Made by a program: the position numbers and the translations under genes | The notes under the pieces: generated by a model | Databases searched by the model: none | What the model saw: the letters and a program-made list of their open reading frames with translations, nothing else | Told to the model about the DNA's origin: nothing | Shown here: positions 11,875-21,428 of the stretch, in pieces | Layout: each line of letters begins with the position of its first letter | How positions within the stretch are numbered: position 1 is the stretch's first letter | Origin: Vitis vinifera | Lineage: Eukaryota; Streptophyta; Magnoliopsida; Vitales; Vitaceae | DNA: 64,000 nt | Direction: 5' to 3' | Assembly (NCBI RefSeq): GCF_030704535.1 | Contig: NC_081820.1 | Span: 24,236,001 to 24,300,000 of the forward strand

Positions 11875-13486
11875 TCAAATAGGCATGAAAAGCACAAAGA
11901 TTAATAAAACAGAAACCAGCCTGAAACTGAACAAAGACTTAGCAGAATCGGCACCAGACTCCACAGGCACTTGCCCCTGTGCCACCTTAATGCTCAGTTT
12001 CTGGCCACGCAAACAGTGCTGCCTGAGGCCACAGATGAAGTAGTGATCCCCAGGCTTAGCGAGCTTAAGAACCGTCGGCCCGCTGAAGTGTACACTGATC
12101 GTATTCTTTTGAGTGCATGCATCATAATCCGCCTTGCTAACCTCTATCACATTGTGCATGCCCGAACTATACAAGAAGACTGCATCTCAAACCGATAGGA
12201 TTATCGTTAATTATTGATATTTATAGATAATTAACGTATATTTATCGCAGTTGTATGATCAGATGATTAGGTTTTCAATGTAGTTAATTAATTACTTGAA
12301 TTTGCAGGAAGTGATGGCTTGATGAAATGAATTCCATAGTGTATGCTTCATCTCAATCAAGCAAGCATGGAGCTGAATGGCTTCATTTGAATTATAGAAA
12401 TAGGGGGAAAAAAACCAAAAAAATACACATAAAATTTGTTGTTATGATTTCAGTTTGTAGAGAGATAGGGCACAAATAAAAAATAATTTTATATTCTTAA
12501 AAACAAAAATTATAGGGTTTATTAGGTAATTGTTTTCCAAAACAGATTTGAAAAACAATTTTTAAGAAGAGTTTTTAAAATTTGTTCTTAATGTTTTATA
12601 AAACAAAAGTTTTCTTAAAAACTTGAAATGTTTTCAACCTATATTTTAATATTTTAAAAATAAATTTTAATATCTTGTATTTTAATTTTTAATTAGTCTA
12701 TATATTTATATAATTATTTTTTAAAATAGTCCTAAAAATAAGTTAAAATAATTAAAAGATATTATCTGAAAACATTGTATTTTCTATTCTTAAGAACAAA
12801 AAACTTAAAATATAAAACAATTTTTTGTTGTCAAACATATTTTTCCTAATTTTTTGTTTTAGATAATAAAAAAATGTTCTCGAAAACAGTTATCAAACAG
12901 GTTCATGGTATCTTCAAATAACATTTTTTATTACTTTTGGTTGTTTTTACTTATTTTATGACAATTGTTTTAAAAAATAATTATACAAATTTTGATGAAT
13001 GGTAAAAAATAAAGTTGTATATATAAAATTTATTTTTAAAATATAGAAAACATGTTGAAAACATTTTTTTTTCTCAAAAAAAAAAATTGTTTTACAAAAT
13101 ATTAAAAATAGTTTTCAAAAATGGAAAAACACATAAAAAATTTGTATTTTGCAACTAAAAAAAAAATTGTATTTCAAAAATTCTTTTGTTTTCCTTTTTC
13201 TTTCTTCACGATTTCCAAACGAAGATAATAAATAAAAATAAAAAATAAAATAAAAAAAATAAAAAAGTGATATAAATCAACATAAAAGAGGTCAAGAAAA
13301 CTCACCCAACTTGTCACCAACGGCGAAAGTTCTGGGTGCTGCCCAGTCTTGGTAGAAGGAAGCATTCTGGGGGATGGTCCAGCCAAGGCTTTTTCCAATA
13401 ATGTGATTCATTCCACCCACCTCCCCAATCATAAGACCCCCCATGGCTGCATACAGGAACAACAACAATACATGGCTTTTCGCCAT
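11875..13486 (-). CDS. Stellacyanin-type phytocyanin (blue copper protein)
   Basis: Exon 1 is 13486-13306 and exon 2 is 12179-11875. The intron of 1126 bp has GTGAG and TGCAG borders and splits a Val codon. The product is 161 aa. Residues 1-25 are a hydrophobic signal peptide; the plastocyanin-like domain runs about 26-127. Copper ligands by alignment to stellacyanin and cucumber peeling cupredoxin are His69, Cys110, His115 and Gln120, with spacing C-x4-H-x4-Q; Cys82 and Cys116 should form the conserved disulfide. Gln in place of Met as axial ligand marks the stellacyanin class rather than plantacyanin or uclacyanin. The Pro-poor tail ends in a hydrophobic stretch (148-161), consistent with a GPI-anchor signal, so a secreted, wall-facing protein on the plasma membrane is expected. 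Family roles (redox, lignification, stress) are not settled. The intron carries a long MITE-like repeat. Confidence 0.93.
12514..12904. repeat. Long MITE-like repeat (family 2) in the phytocyanin intron
   Basis: About 390 bp. It begins GGTAATTGTTTTCCAAAACA and ends with the reverse complement of GTTTGATAACTGTTTTCGAG, giving imperfect terminal inverted repeats. The internal order (AACAAAAGTTT, TAATATTTTAAAA, ATATAATTATTTTTTAAA, TTCTATTCTTAAGAA) is shared with repeats at 14063-14442, 37668-38063 and 59228-59583. Element type and target duplication are not resolved. Confidence 0.5.
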
Positions 13487-14062
13487 CTAATGATCTATCT
13501 CTTGTCTGCTGGCTTGATCTGATGGATCTTTGTGTTGAAGGACGGTTGCTTGTCTCCTTCAACACAAAGGAATTCTATGCCTGCATCAACAACAAACAAA
13601 TGTTTAGATGGTTGTATAAATAGATATAATAAAAAATGGCACCTACCACTTCTATTATTAGGTGATTTCACCATATATGCATATCCAGAATAGTGGCCAT
13701 CCTGAATTCACATGGAAATCACAGGGAAAAAAACCAGTGGAATTTGAAGTATTTGTATTAGTACTAATGGCAAAAATAAATGGATGGTTTAATTTAGTAA
13801 GAAAGGGTGGGTTTATATTAATTATGTTGTGTGTGAATTTCACTTCCTCTTTTTTTTTTTTTTGGTGGTGCCTATGGTGGGGGATAGAATTGTTGTGGGT
13901 TATAAGTTCCAAAGAATTGGATGGCTTGAAGAAAAAGAGTTTGTGTAACATCGAAACAAGTCAATTTGATATCAGTTTGTGAGATTTTTGGTACTATGTT
14001 TAGGGGATCAAACCACACCATTTTTTCTCTTAGCCATTGAAGATGGATATGTTGGGTTAAAA
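13487..14062. other. Upstream region of the phytocyanin gene
   Basis: Probable promoter and leader of the minus-strand phytocyanin gene. A hyphenated inverted repeat around 13528-13568 (TTTGTGTTGAAGGA ... TCCTTCAACACAAA) could fold in the transcript leader. No other gene is seen; open frames at 13658-13982 on both strands are unsupported. Confidence 0.45.
13528..13568 (-). promoter_or_regulatory. Hairpin-forming inverted repeat in the probable phytocyanin leader
   Basis: TTTGTGTTGAAGGA is followed after about 13 bases by its exact complement TCCTTCAACACAAA. It lies some 40-80 bases upstream of the minus-strand start codon at 13486. A 14-bp perfect stem in a 5' leader could slow initiation, but the transcript start is unknown. 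Confidence 0.5.
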
Positions 14063-14442
14063 AGACCTATTTGGTAACTATTATAAAAAATAGTTTTTAA
14101 GAACAATTTTTTAAAACTGCTCTTTAATGTTTTGTAAAACAAAAGTTTGTTTGAAACCTAAAATGTTTTTAACATATTTTTAATACTTTTAAAACAAGTT
14201 TTAAAAATAATCTTTATATCCGATACTTTATTTTTAATCATTTTACATACTTGTATAATTATTTTATAAAATAATTATCCTCAAAAAACAAGTAAAAACA
14301 ATTAAAAAATATTCTTTGAAAACTCTATTTTATGTTCTTAAGAATAGAAAACAAAAAGGGTTTTTAGTTGTGAAACGTATTTTTTTCTTTCTGTTTTTTT
14401 TTTTTTTGGAAGAAAACTAAAAACAATTGCAAACCAAATCTT
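14063..14442. repeat. Long MITE-like repeat (family 2)
   Basis: It begins AGACCTATTTGGTAACTATT and ends with AACAATTGCAAACCAAATCT, imperfect inverted ends. The internal order matches 12514-12904, including TTTTGTAAAACAAAAGTTTG and TATGTTCTTAAGAATAGAAA. Its right end is caught in a 156-bp tandem duplication. Confidence 0.5.
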
Positions 14443-14660
14443 TAATTTCCCTCTTCATTTTTTTTCTTTATATTTGCATTCTATAATTTCCTTATTGAGG
14501 GAGAAAACAAAAAAAGGTTTTTAGTTGTGAAACGCGTTTTTTTTTTAAGAAGAAGAAGAAGAAGAAGAAGAAAACTGAAAACAGTTGCGAACCAAATCTT
14601 TAATTTCCCTCTTCATTTTTTTTCTTTATATTTGCATTCCATAATTTCCTTATTGAGGGA
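14347..14660. repeat. 156-bp tandem duplication with (GAA)n tract
   Basis: Unit 1 is 14347-14502 and unit 2 14503-14660. Both hold TTTTTAGTTGTGAAACG, CAAATCTTTAATTTCCCTC and ATAATTTCCTTATTGAGG. A GAA microsatellite (about 14548-14573) has expanded only in unit 2. Very few substitutions separate the units, so the duplication is recent. Confidence 0.85.
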
Positions 14661-14907
14661 ATTATTGTTTTTTTTTTCTTCTCATTGATTTCCTTTTGGT
14701 AGAAATATAATAATTAAAGATATACACATTAGAAGGCAATAATACGAAACCATAGATGTTCAGCCTATCACCATACAATTAAGTGAGACTTGCTCCCATG
14801 GTCACATTGAGTTAGACCAAAAATTTGATCGGCATGAATCACTTTTAAATCAACTAATTAGAGTTTGACAAACAAGATATACAGGGCAAGTAATATGTGT
14901 GGTGTCA

Positions 14908-15453
14908 ATGACAGAAGAAAAATTTTGTAGAACTATAAAATTAAATATTTTTAAATTAATTAAGAAAAAAAAATCAAATTAAATTCAAAAGAGAATAAAA
15001 ACATATATTCTCTTGGTGGAAGACAACATCAATTAAAGAGAAAATTAACTATTAAAATTAAAGAATTAAATTTCTTAAATCATTTAAACTAAATATTTAG
15101 GATACCAAATCTAAACATAAGTACTCCACATATAAAGGAGTGTCCTTCAATAAGGACCCTCAAAGAAACAAGTCGAGGTAGCCTCAAAAGTCTACCCAAA
15201 GCTCTAGAGTCCACAAAGTGCACATTCTAAGTTGTGAGAGAATTAAAAGCACAATGCATGTGGTTTTCTCTCACCCTTGTCATAGTTGCTTGGGAACAAG
15301 CTACTTTGAGCTCCAATCACACTAAAGTGGAAATACTTTCACCCTCTAATTAGAAGATTCTCCAAATGATTTGTATATGTTTCTTATGTAAATGATAAAT
15401 TTGAATTGTGTCACTCTTTTTTTTCCTCTCTTGTTTAAATTTGAAGGAACAAT
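14908..15453. repeat. Left member of a direct-repeat pair (possible old LTR)
   Basis: About 546 bp that align with 16285-17064 in the same orientation. Shared blocks include AAATTAAATTCAAAAGAGAA, CATCAATTAA, GAGAGAAT, TGGGAACAAGCTA and GAACAATGGAAATTTG at the end. After removing the two MITEs from the right copy the lengths agree (546 and about 545). An LTR pair of a non-coding element is plausible, but no primer-binding site or polypurine tract is convincing, so a plain duplication is also possible. Confidence 0.6.
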
Positions 15454-16284
15454 GGAAATTTGTGTGTTCAAATTTCTAAGATACTCAATGGCACATTTTT
15501 ACCTCTCATCTCCTTTGTCAATTAACCAAAGCTATTGTCAAACCAATAACTTGAAAGAAGATTATGGCTACATACATGGATAAGGATGATGATAAGTTTT
15601 ATCGTCAACGAAGAGGCATCTACTCCTACTCAATGAAAACGGTGGAAGTGCACGACAAATACCAACCAATTAGCCAGGTCAAACTCTTCCATTTAAGGAG
15701 AAAATCACAACTACCTCAAAGAACTTTGAGAATCTCTCTACTCTTCATTTGACGCTAACTCCAACATAAATCTACATCATCATTAAACTCATCAAGACCA
15801 TCGAGGAGAAAAATATGCAAATAGCAACCCTCATGTATAAAATTAAGGTATAAAAATTATTGAGCCAAGTAAAAGGCTCCATCAAACTAAAAGAGATACT
15901 CCTTACGCATTGACATATGTGCAAGTTAGCAAATAAACTAATAAACTTGCTTTAGTAGCAATGTTATCTATCCAATAGCAATAAGGTGTGTAATAAAACA
16001 CAATTAAGGTGCAGTACAATAGTCTATCACAAAGATCACTCTTGTACTCAAAGCTCTACACAAAGAGGAACAACAACTTATCCATGTCTAATAGTTATAT
16101 ATCAACCTTCAAATTTTCAATAATTCGAAGGAAGGGAAAAAACCTAAACAATTACATGTTGCCCTTTGCACAGCTCCTTCAAGTGCACCTTGTTGGCACT
16201 GAAAATAGCCAATGAAAGTATGACAAATGATAAAATTATGTTGGATACCCATAACAACCAACTCATTAACTATCATGGGTTGTA
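15454..16284. other. Spacer between the direct repeats
   Basis: About 830 bp with no recognisable retroelement protein. The short open frames at 15392-15752 and 16009-16215 match no family I know. Confidence 0.5.
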
Positions 16285-16610
16285 CTATTAAGGCATGACA
16301 ATTTTTTATAAGACTACAAAATTAAGTCTTACAAAATTTTTAAAAATAAATCAAATTAAATTCAAAAGAGAATAAAAGTATATATCATCTTATCATAAGA
16401 CTTCATCAATTAAGAAGAGAATTACCAAACTCAAGGAATTGAATTTCATTAATCATGCAAATTAAGCATTCTATTAATACACAATTGAATCCTACTCACA
16501 CCTCTAAGTAGATTTTCCCTTCTTTAATACAAGGACCTTTAGAGAAATGCATCAAAGAAACCTTGAAAGCTTACCAAAAACTCCACAACTCACTAGTTAT
16601 ATTATTCTAA

Positions 16611-16720
16611 GAGTATGTTTGATAGTGATTTTGGAAAGTGTTTTTAATATTTTTAATATTTAAAAAATAAATATTTTTAAATGTTAAAAATACTTATTAG
16701 AATTATTGTCAAACACACTC
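16611..16720. mobile_element. Tourist-like MITE, copy A
   Basis: 110 bp flanked by TAA (16608-16610 and 16721-16723). Left end GAGTATGTTTGATAGTGATT; right end is the complement of GAGTGTGTTTGACAATAATT. Terminal inverted repeats plus a 3-bp TAA/TTA duplication fit the PIF/Harbinger (Tourist) class. The interior is AT-rich with TTTTTAATATTTTTAATA. Confidence 0.8.
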
Positions 16721-16723
16721 TAA

Positions 16724-16842
16724 AAGTACGTTTGGTAGTGATTTTAAAAAACGTTTTTAGTATTTTTAATACTTAAAAGATAAAAATTTTCAAAGGTTAA
16801 GAAAGTTAGAAACACTTTCTAAAATCATTATCAAACGTACTC
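16724..16842. mobile_element. Tourist-like MITE, copy B
   Basis: 119 bp flanked by TAA (16721-16723, shared with copy A, and 16843-16845). Left end AAGTACGTTTGGTAGTGATT; right end is the complement of GAGTACGTTTGATAATGATT. Same family as copy A, in direct contact with it. Confidence 0.8.
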
Positions 16843-18161
16843 TAAATCTACGAGAGAATAACAAATAGCACAATATGTGTCCTTCTCTAACTTTGATCAC
16901 AATAGAGTGGGAACAAGCTAGAGTAAGTGGTCAAATACACCCACACATAAGAGAATCCATCTATAGAGAGTTGTATCCATTTCTTTTTCTTTTTTTTAAT
17001 AAATTTTAAATTTTATCACTTTATTTACTTATTTATTTTTCTAGTTTAACTTTACAAGAACAATGGAAATTTGCACATAACTACTTCCTATAATTTAGTT
17101 TCAAACACGAGCAAAGAGTTGAAGTCTTGGTTTTAATCGAAGAAACTATAAACAATATACTGATGAGGACATTCTTTGACTCTTTGGTCATTCCCATCTC
17201 ATAGAACCGCATATACTCTTGAACCACAATGAATAATATCCTCAACCAAAGACAAATTCAACAGACAGCTTAAGCTTGATCAAATTCTAATTTCCAAATC
17301 ATAAAGAAGATAATGCCAAAACATATATGTAGCTTCAATAGAAAACTATGAAGCAAACATCAGCCGTCAAATTAAGGGACGCATCTATGAACCAAGCAGA
17401 TAGTCCACCATATATGGTCGGCTTCATATGAAGAGTGGCTCAAGGTATATGTAAATATATACATAAAAAATAAGATCTCCTACTTCATTTCTTCCTCAAT
17501 CTTTTTGGCCCTTAGGTTAGGATTCAACCATACTTAATCAAATGTTCGCATTTCTGATTTCTCCAAATACCGTTTGCCACGTTATAAGTAGTCTACAAAA
17601 ATACATGTTAAATTACTTAATAGGATTTCAAACTTGGGCTCCTTCCTAAAAAGACGACTTCAAGATCAGCTCGCTATGTTATGGCAATTGGCCTTAAGTT
17701 CATAGCTTGAGGAACTATTAGGCATAGCAATGGGATGTGTTTCCTTCAATACCCGATCCCTAATATGACAAGTTTGGGATGAAACTAAATATATATATAT
17801 TTTTTTAATATGGTCGAGTTCAAGTATTATCTTATTTTGCATTATAGATTTATATATAATTAAATGAAAATTATTTTAATTTATTTTTTTACTTTTTACT
17901 TTTTTTTAATACATGTAAATAAAAAATTATTTATCATAAAAGTAAGTCATAAAAAATTGTAATATTTATTTATTTATAAATTGCATTTACTTTTAATGTA
18001 ATTAAAAAATTAAAAATAAATAAAAATTTCTTATACCCATCTCGCCTTGTTTATTTTTTTGGACAACGTATTTAAATAATAGAGTCGGGATATCGATCAC
18101 CAGCTCCCATTTCCATAGTTCATAATTCACTAGAAATTAATTCTATACACTTCTCACGATG

Positions 18162-18169
18162 GCATATGC
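18162..18169 (+). promoter_or_regulatory. P1BS motif (PHR1-binding site), distal, PHT1 copy 1
   Basis: GCATATGC fits GNATATNC, the site bound by PHR1-type regulators in phosphate-starvation promoters. It lies about 207 bp upstream of the start codon and is in the same place in the other two copies. Confidence 0.75.
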
Positions 18170-18190
18170 CTTTTCAAGTCCATACAGATA

Positions 18191-18198
18191 GAATATCC
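18191..18198 (+). promoter_or_regulatory. P1BS motif, proximal, PHT1 copy 1
   Basis: GAATATCC fits GNATATNC. It lies 29 bp after the distal site and about 110 bp before the TATA box. Confidence 0.78.
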
Positions 18199-18307
18199 CT
18201 TTATATACCATTCCAGATTTCTTGTTCTTCGGTAATCAAACATAGGTTTAAACGGCCACATTTTCCAATCAACCTTCCACCATATCTCTTCTACCATGCA
18301 AACTACA

Positions 18308-18313
18308 TATAAA
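18308..18313 (+). promoter_or_regulatory. TATA box of PHT1 copy 1
   Basis: TATAAA 68 bp before the start codon, in a block conserved in all three copies (ATAAAATGTG). The frame stays open upstream to a GTG at 18316, but that codon touches the TATA box and is not an ATG, so it lies outside the transcript. Confidence 0.7.
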
Positions 18314-18375
18314 ATGTGAAGGAGGATTCACAAACACAATTCAAAAATCAAGGCAAATTAAAGCCAGCCCACAAG

Positions 18376-19938
18376 ATGTCTAACAGTCTTGCTGTGCTAC
18401 ATGCCCTTGATTCAGCCAGAACACAATGGTACCACATCACCGCCATCATCATCGCCGGCATGGGCTTCTTCACCGACGCCTATGACCTCTTCTGCATCTC
18501 CACCATCTCCAAACTCTTGGGCCGTCTCTACTACTACGACCCTGTTGGCAGCCCTGAAAAGCCCGGCAAGCTCCCCCACAACGTCAATAATGCCGTTGTC
18601 GGTGTTGCCCTGTTCGGAACCCTAACAGGACAGTTGGTGTTTGGCTGGTTGGGGGACAAGCTCGGCCGGAAAAGAGTTTATGGCTTCACTCTCATTCTTA
18701 TGGTTGTTTGTGCTATTTGCTCCGGTCTGTCATTTGGGTATAGCCCAAAAGCTGTAATCATTACACTTTGTTTCTTCAGGTTCTGGCTAGGGTTTGGGAT
18801 TGGTGGAGACTATCCCCTTTCCGCGACGATCATGTCGGAGTATGCGAATAAAAAGACTCGTGGGGCTTTTATTGCGGCAGTGTTTGCTATGCAGGGCATG
18901 GGGATCATTTTTGCGGGGCTGGTTTCCATGATTCTCTCGAAGCTCTTCCTCCTCAAGTATGAGACTGTGTCATTCAGAGAGGATCCTGTGCGTTCTACCC
19001 AACGTGAGGCGGATTTTCTGTGGCGGATCGTGCTGATGCTCGGAGCCTTGCCGGCACTTTTAACGTACTACTGGAGAATGAAGATGCCGGAAACTGGTCG
19101 GTACACTGCCCTTATAGAAGGAAATGCTAAACAAGCTGCTGCAGACATGGGTCGGGTTCTTGAGATTGAAATCCAAGAGGAAGCAGATAAAGTGGCAGAG
19201 TTTAAGGCTGCTAACGAGTACTCATTATGGTCGAGAGAGTTCTTTGATCGCCATGGGCTTCACCTGATAGGCACAATGAGCACCTGGTTCTTGTTGGACA
19301 TAGCCTTCTACAGCCAAAACCTAACTCAGAAGGATATTTTTCCGGCGATGAACCTGGTAAATAAAGATTATCAAGTCAGTGCACTCCGGGAAATGTTCGA
19401 GACATCCAGGGCCATGTTTGTGGTGGCCTTGCTGGGGACTTTTCCGGGATATTGGTTCACAGTTTTCTTCATTGAACGGATTGGCCGATACATCATCCAG
19501 CTTGTGGGGTTCTTCATGATGTCCTTATTCATGCTGATCATAGGAATCAAATACGAATACCTCAGGGACGATAATAAATGGCTGTTTGCAGTCCTATATG
19601 GGCTGACCTTCTTCTTTGCCAATTTCGGTCCAAACAGCACAACTTTTGTTCTTCCGGCCGAGCTGTTCCCGACCCGAGTGAGATCAACATGCCATGCAAT
19701 GAGCGCTGCGGCCGGGAAGGCTGGGGCTATGATCGGGGCATTTGTGGTGGCGACCTATACTTTGGATGGTAAAGCTAATGAAATTAGGGTAGCCATGATA
19801 ACCATGGCCTGTACAAATATGCTAGGGTTCTTCTGTACATTCTTGGTGACGGAGACCAAAGGCCGATCCCTGGAGGAAATATCAGGCGAGGATGGAGGTA
19901 ATAATGAAACCCAGATGCCTAGCACACCATCAAAATAA
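18376..19938 (+). CDS. PHT1: PHT1 high-affinity H+/phosphate symporter, copy 1
   Basis: An intronless gene of 520 aa, the usual PHT1 length. It is a 12-helix MFS protein of the plasma membrane that takes up or moves inorganic phosphate with protons. Visible marks: MFS motif A (GDKLGRKR, about 93-100), the PHT1 signature [13 protein letters not shown] (143-155), a long hydrophilic central loop after [14 protein letters not shown], and a C-terminal [14 protein letters not shown]. Residues that hold phosphate and the proton in fungal PiPT are all kept: Tyr in GGDYP, Gln in FAMQG, Trp/Asp/Tyr in WFLLDIAFY, and Asn in FANFGPN. The ATG at 18376 is chosen because the two other copies start at the same place and a TATA box lies just upstream. 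Expression is probably induced by phosphate starvation through the two P1BS sites. Copy 3 is nearly identical in the last 300 residues but less so in the first 210. Confidence 0.97.
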   Translation: MSNSLAVLHALDSARTQWYHITAIIIAGMGFFTDAYDLFCISTISKLLGRLYYYDPVGSPEKPGKLPHNVNNAVVGVALFGTLTGQLVFGWLGDKLGRKRVYGFTLILMVVCAICSGLSFGYSPKAVIITLCFFRFWLGFGIGGDYPLSATIMSEYANKKTRGAFIAAVFAMQGMGIIFAGLVSMILSKLFLLKYETVSFREDPVRSTQREADFLWRIVLMLGALPALLTYYWRMKMPETGRYTALIEGNAKQAAADMGRVLEIEIQEEADKVAEFKAANEYSLWSREFFDRHGLHLIGTMSTWFLLDIAFYSQNLTQKDIFPAMNLVNKDYQVSALREMFETSRAMFVVALLGTFPGYWFTVFFIERIGRYIIQLVGFFMMSLFMLIIGIKYEYLRDDNKWLFAVLYGLTFFFANFGPNSTTFVLPAELFPTRVRSTCHAMSAAAGKAGAMIGAFVVATYTLDGKANEIRVAMITMACTNMLGFFCTFLVTETKGRSLEEISGEDGGNNETQMPSTPSK

Positions 19939-20360
19939 AAGGATAGGTATGTATAAATTTTGGGTGGAAGAATGTTGAAAGTTGTGATGTTCAATTACAT
20001 GCTATATCGCAAAAAGCATAAAAGTATTTGTCTTTCGTGTGTATCAATTAAGGCAATGTCAATGTTGTGTTGGGTGTAGGGTTCATGAGAGGCCGGTCTA
20101 GAACTTTGAGCTCATGAGCAGTATGTGAAAAAAATAAGCAGAGGGGCAATAGAACATGGTCTCTTTTGCCTCCTGTGTTGTGTTATATAGACAAATTCCA
20201 AGGAATAAGAGGTGCTTATGATTACATGAATCTGCAAGCACTTGTAGCCAAGGAAGTGGCTTTTTTCAATGCAATGTACAGAATTTGTATGAGTGATGAT
20301 TGATGAAAGGGATTTTAGCCTTTCAAATTCTCAAGTCATCCAAAGCTATTTAATTTAGCC
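19939..20360 (+). other. 3' flank of PHT1 copy 1
   Basis: Probable 3' UTR and trailer. It shares words with the flank of copy 3 (for example GGGGCAATAGAACA at about 20142 and 27380), so the duplication included the 3' end for those two. No other gene. Confidence 0.5.
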
Positions 20361-20539
20361 TTCTGGTTTCTCTAAATACCATTTGCCCCATTATAAGTAT
20401 TCTACAAAAATACATGTTAAATTACTTAATTGGATTTCAAATTTAGGCTCCTCTCAAGAAAGACGACTCCTAGCTCATCTCATTATGTTAAGGCCATTGG
20501 CCTTAGGTTCATAGTCCAAGGAAGGAATTATTAGGCTTA

Positions 20540-20767
20540 AAGTGTGTTTGGTAATAATTTTAGAAAATATTTTTAATATTTTTAACACTTAAATGATACA
20601 AATTTTTAAATACTAAAAATGTTAAAAATACTTTCTAGTCGAAGAGCCCATTTGATTTGATAGTGATTCTACGAAGTATTTTTAATATTTTTAATACAAG
20701 AAAATTTTCATCATTCAAATATTAGAAATAATAGAAATGCTTTTTACAATCACTTTCAAACGCACTC
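20540..20767. mobile_element. Tourist-like MITE (compound) in the pseudogene promoter
   Basis: 228 bp flanked by TTA (20537-20539 and 20768-20770). Left end AAGTGTGTTTGGTAATAATT; right end is the complement of GAGTGCGTTTGAAAGTGATT. It holds a second internal TTTGATAGTGATTCT start at about 20656, so it looks like one element nested in or fused to another. The matching point in copy 1 (ATTAGGCATAGC, about 17717) has no insertion. Confidence 0.7.
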
Positions 20768-21241
20768 TTAATAATTTGATGTGTTTTATTCAAGTACCCA
20801 ATCCTTAATACAACAAGTTTGAGACGAAACTAAATAGGTTTGAGAAATTTTTTCTTTTTTTAAATAAAATCGAGCTCAAGTATGGTCTTATTTTTCTAGG
20901 TTTATATATTATTAAATAAAAATTATTTTAATTTATGTTTTATTTTTTACTTTTGTTAATACATGTAAATAAAAAAATATTTCTCCTTAAAGTAAATCAT
21001 AAAAATTTATAATATTTATTTATTTTAAAATTAAATTTATTTGTTATGTAATTAAAAAAAATTAAAATTAGAAAATTAAAAATAAATAAAAATTTCTTAT
21101 ATCCACTCTATATATTTTTTATTTTTTGGGGGCAACATATTTAAATAGTCGTGTGAGGATGAGGGTAACCCATCGATCCCCGGCTCCCGTTTCCATTGTT
21201 CATAGTTCATTAGAAATTAATTCTATACACATCTCACAATG

Positions 21242-21249
21242 GCATATCC
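21242..21249 (+). promoter_or_regulatory. P1BS motif, distal, PHT1 pseudogene
   Basis: GCATATCC, a match to GNATATNC, in the same context (ATGGCATAT) as in the two live genes. Confidence 0.65.
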
Positions 21250-21270
21250 CTTTTCAAGACCATGCAGATA

Positions 21271-21278
21271 GAATAACC
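21271..21278 (+). promoter_or_regulatory. Lost P1BS, proximal, PHT1 pseudogene
   Basis: GAATAACC where both live copies have GAATATCC. A single T-to-A change breaks the ATAT core, consistent with decay after loss of function. Confidence 0.65.
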
Positions 21279-21428
21279 CTTTACATACTATTCCATATTT
21301 CTTGTTGTTCCCTAATCAAACATAGGTTTAAACGGCCACATTTTCCAATCAACCTTTCACCATATCACTTCCTACCAGGCAAACTTCATATAAAATGTGA
21401 AGGACTTAAAAAAAGTTCAGCCCACAAA

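Larger units (their letters stand above)
16285..17064. repeat. Right member of a direct-repeat pair, interrupted by two MITEs
   Basis: Partner of 14908-15453. The interruption at 16608-16845 is exactly TAA-MITE-TAA-MITE-TAA, while the left copy has a single TAA (15228-15230) at the same point. Confidence 0.6.
17065..18375 (+). promoter_or_regulatory. Upstream region of the first PHT1 gene
   Basis: From about 17180 this is similar to the flank of the third copy (24860-25689), and from about 17551 to that of the middle copy (20361-21428). So the promoter was duplicated with the gene. Shared blocks include TACAAAAATACATGTTAAAT, CTAGAAATT..TATACAC, a pair of P1BS motifs and CATAGGTTTAAACGGCCA. 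An AT-rich stretch lies at about 17790-18060. Confidence 0.75.
20361..21428 (+). promoter_or_regulatory. Duplicated promoter block of the PHT1 pseudogene
   Basis: Counterpart of 17551-18375. It is interrupted by a MITE (20540-20767) that copy 1 lacks. It keeps the TATA block (TATAAA, 21389-21394) and the distal P1BS, while the proximal site is mutated. Confidence 0.75.

Noticed and set aside
18316-18375. Upstream 20-codon extension of PHT1 copy 1
   Set aside because: It starts with GTG directly after the TATA box and is not shared with copy 3; the ATG at 18376 is the start.
19371-19640. 89-codon antisense ORF in PHT1 (and its twin at 26676-26948)
   Set aside because: Shadow of the conserved coding sequence on the other strand; present in both copies for that reason only.
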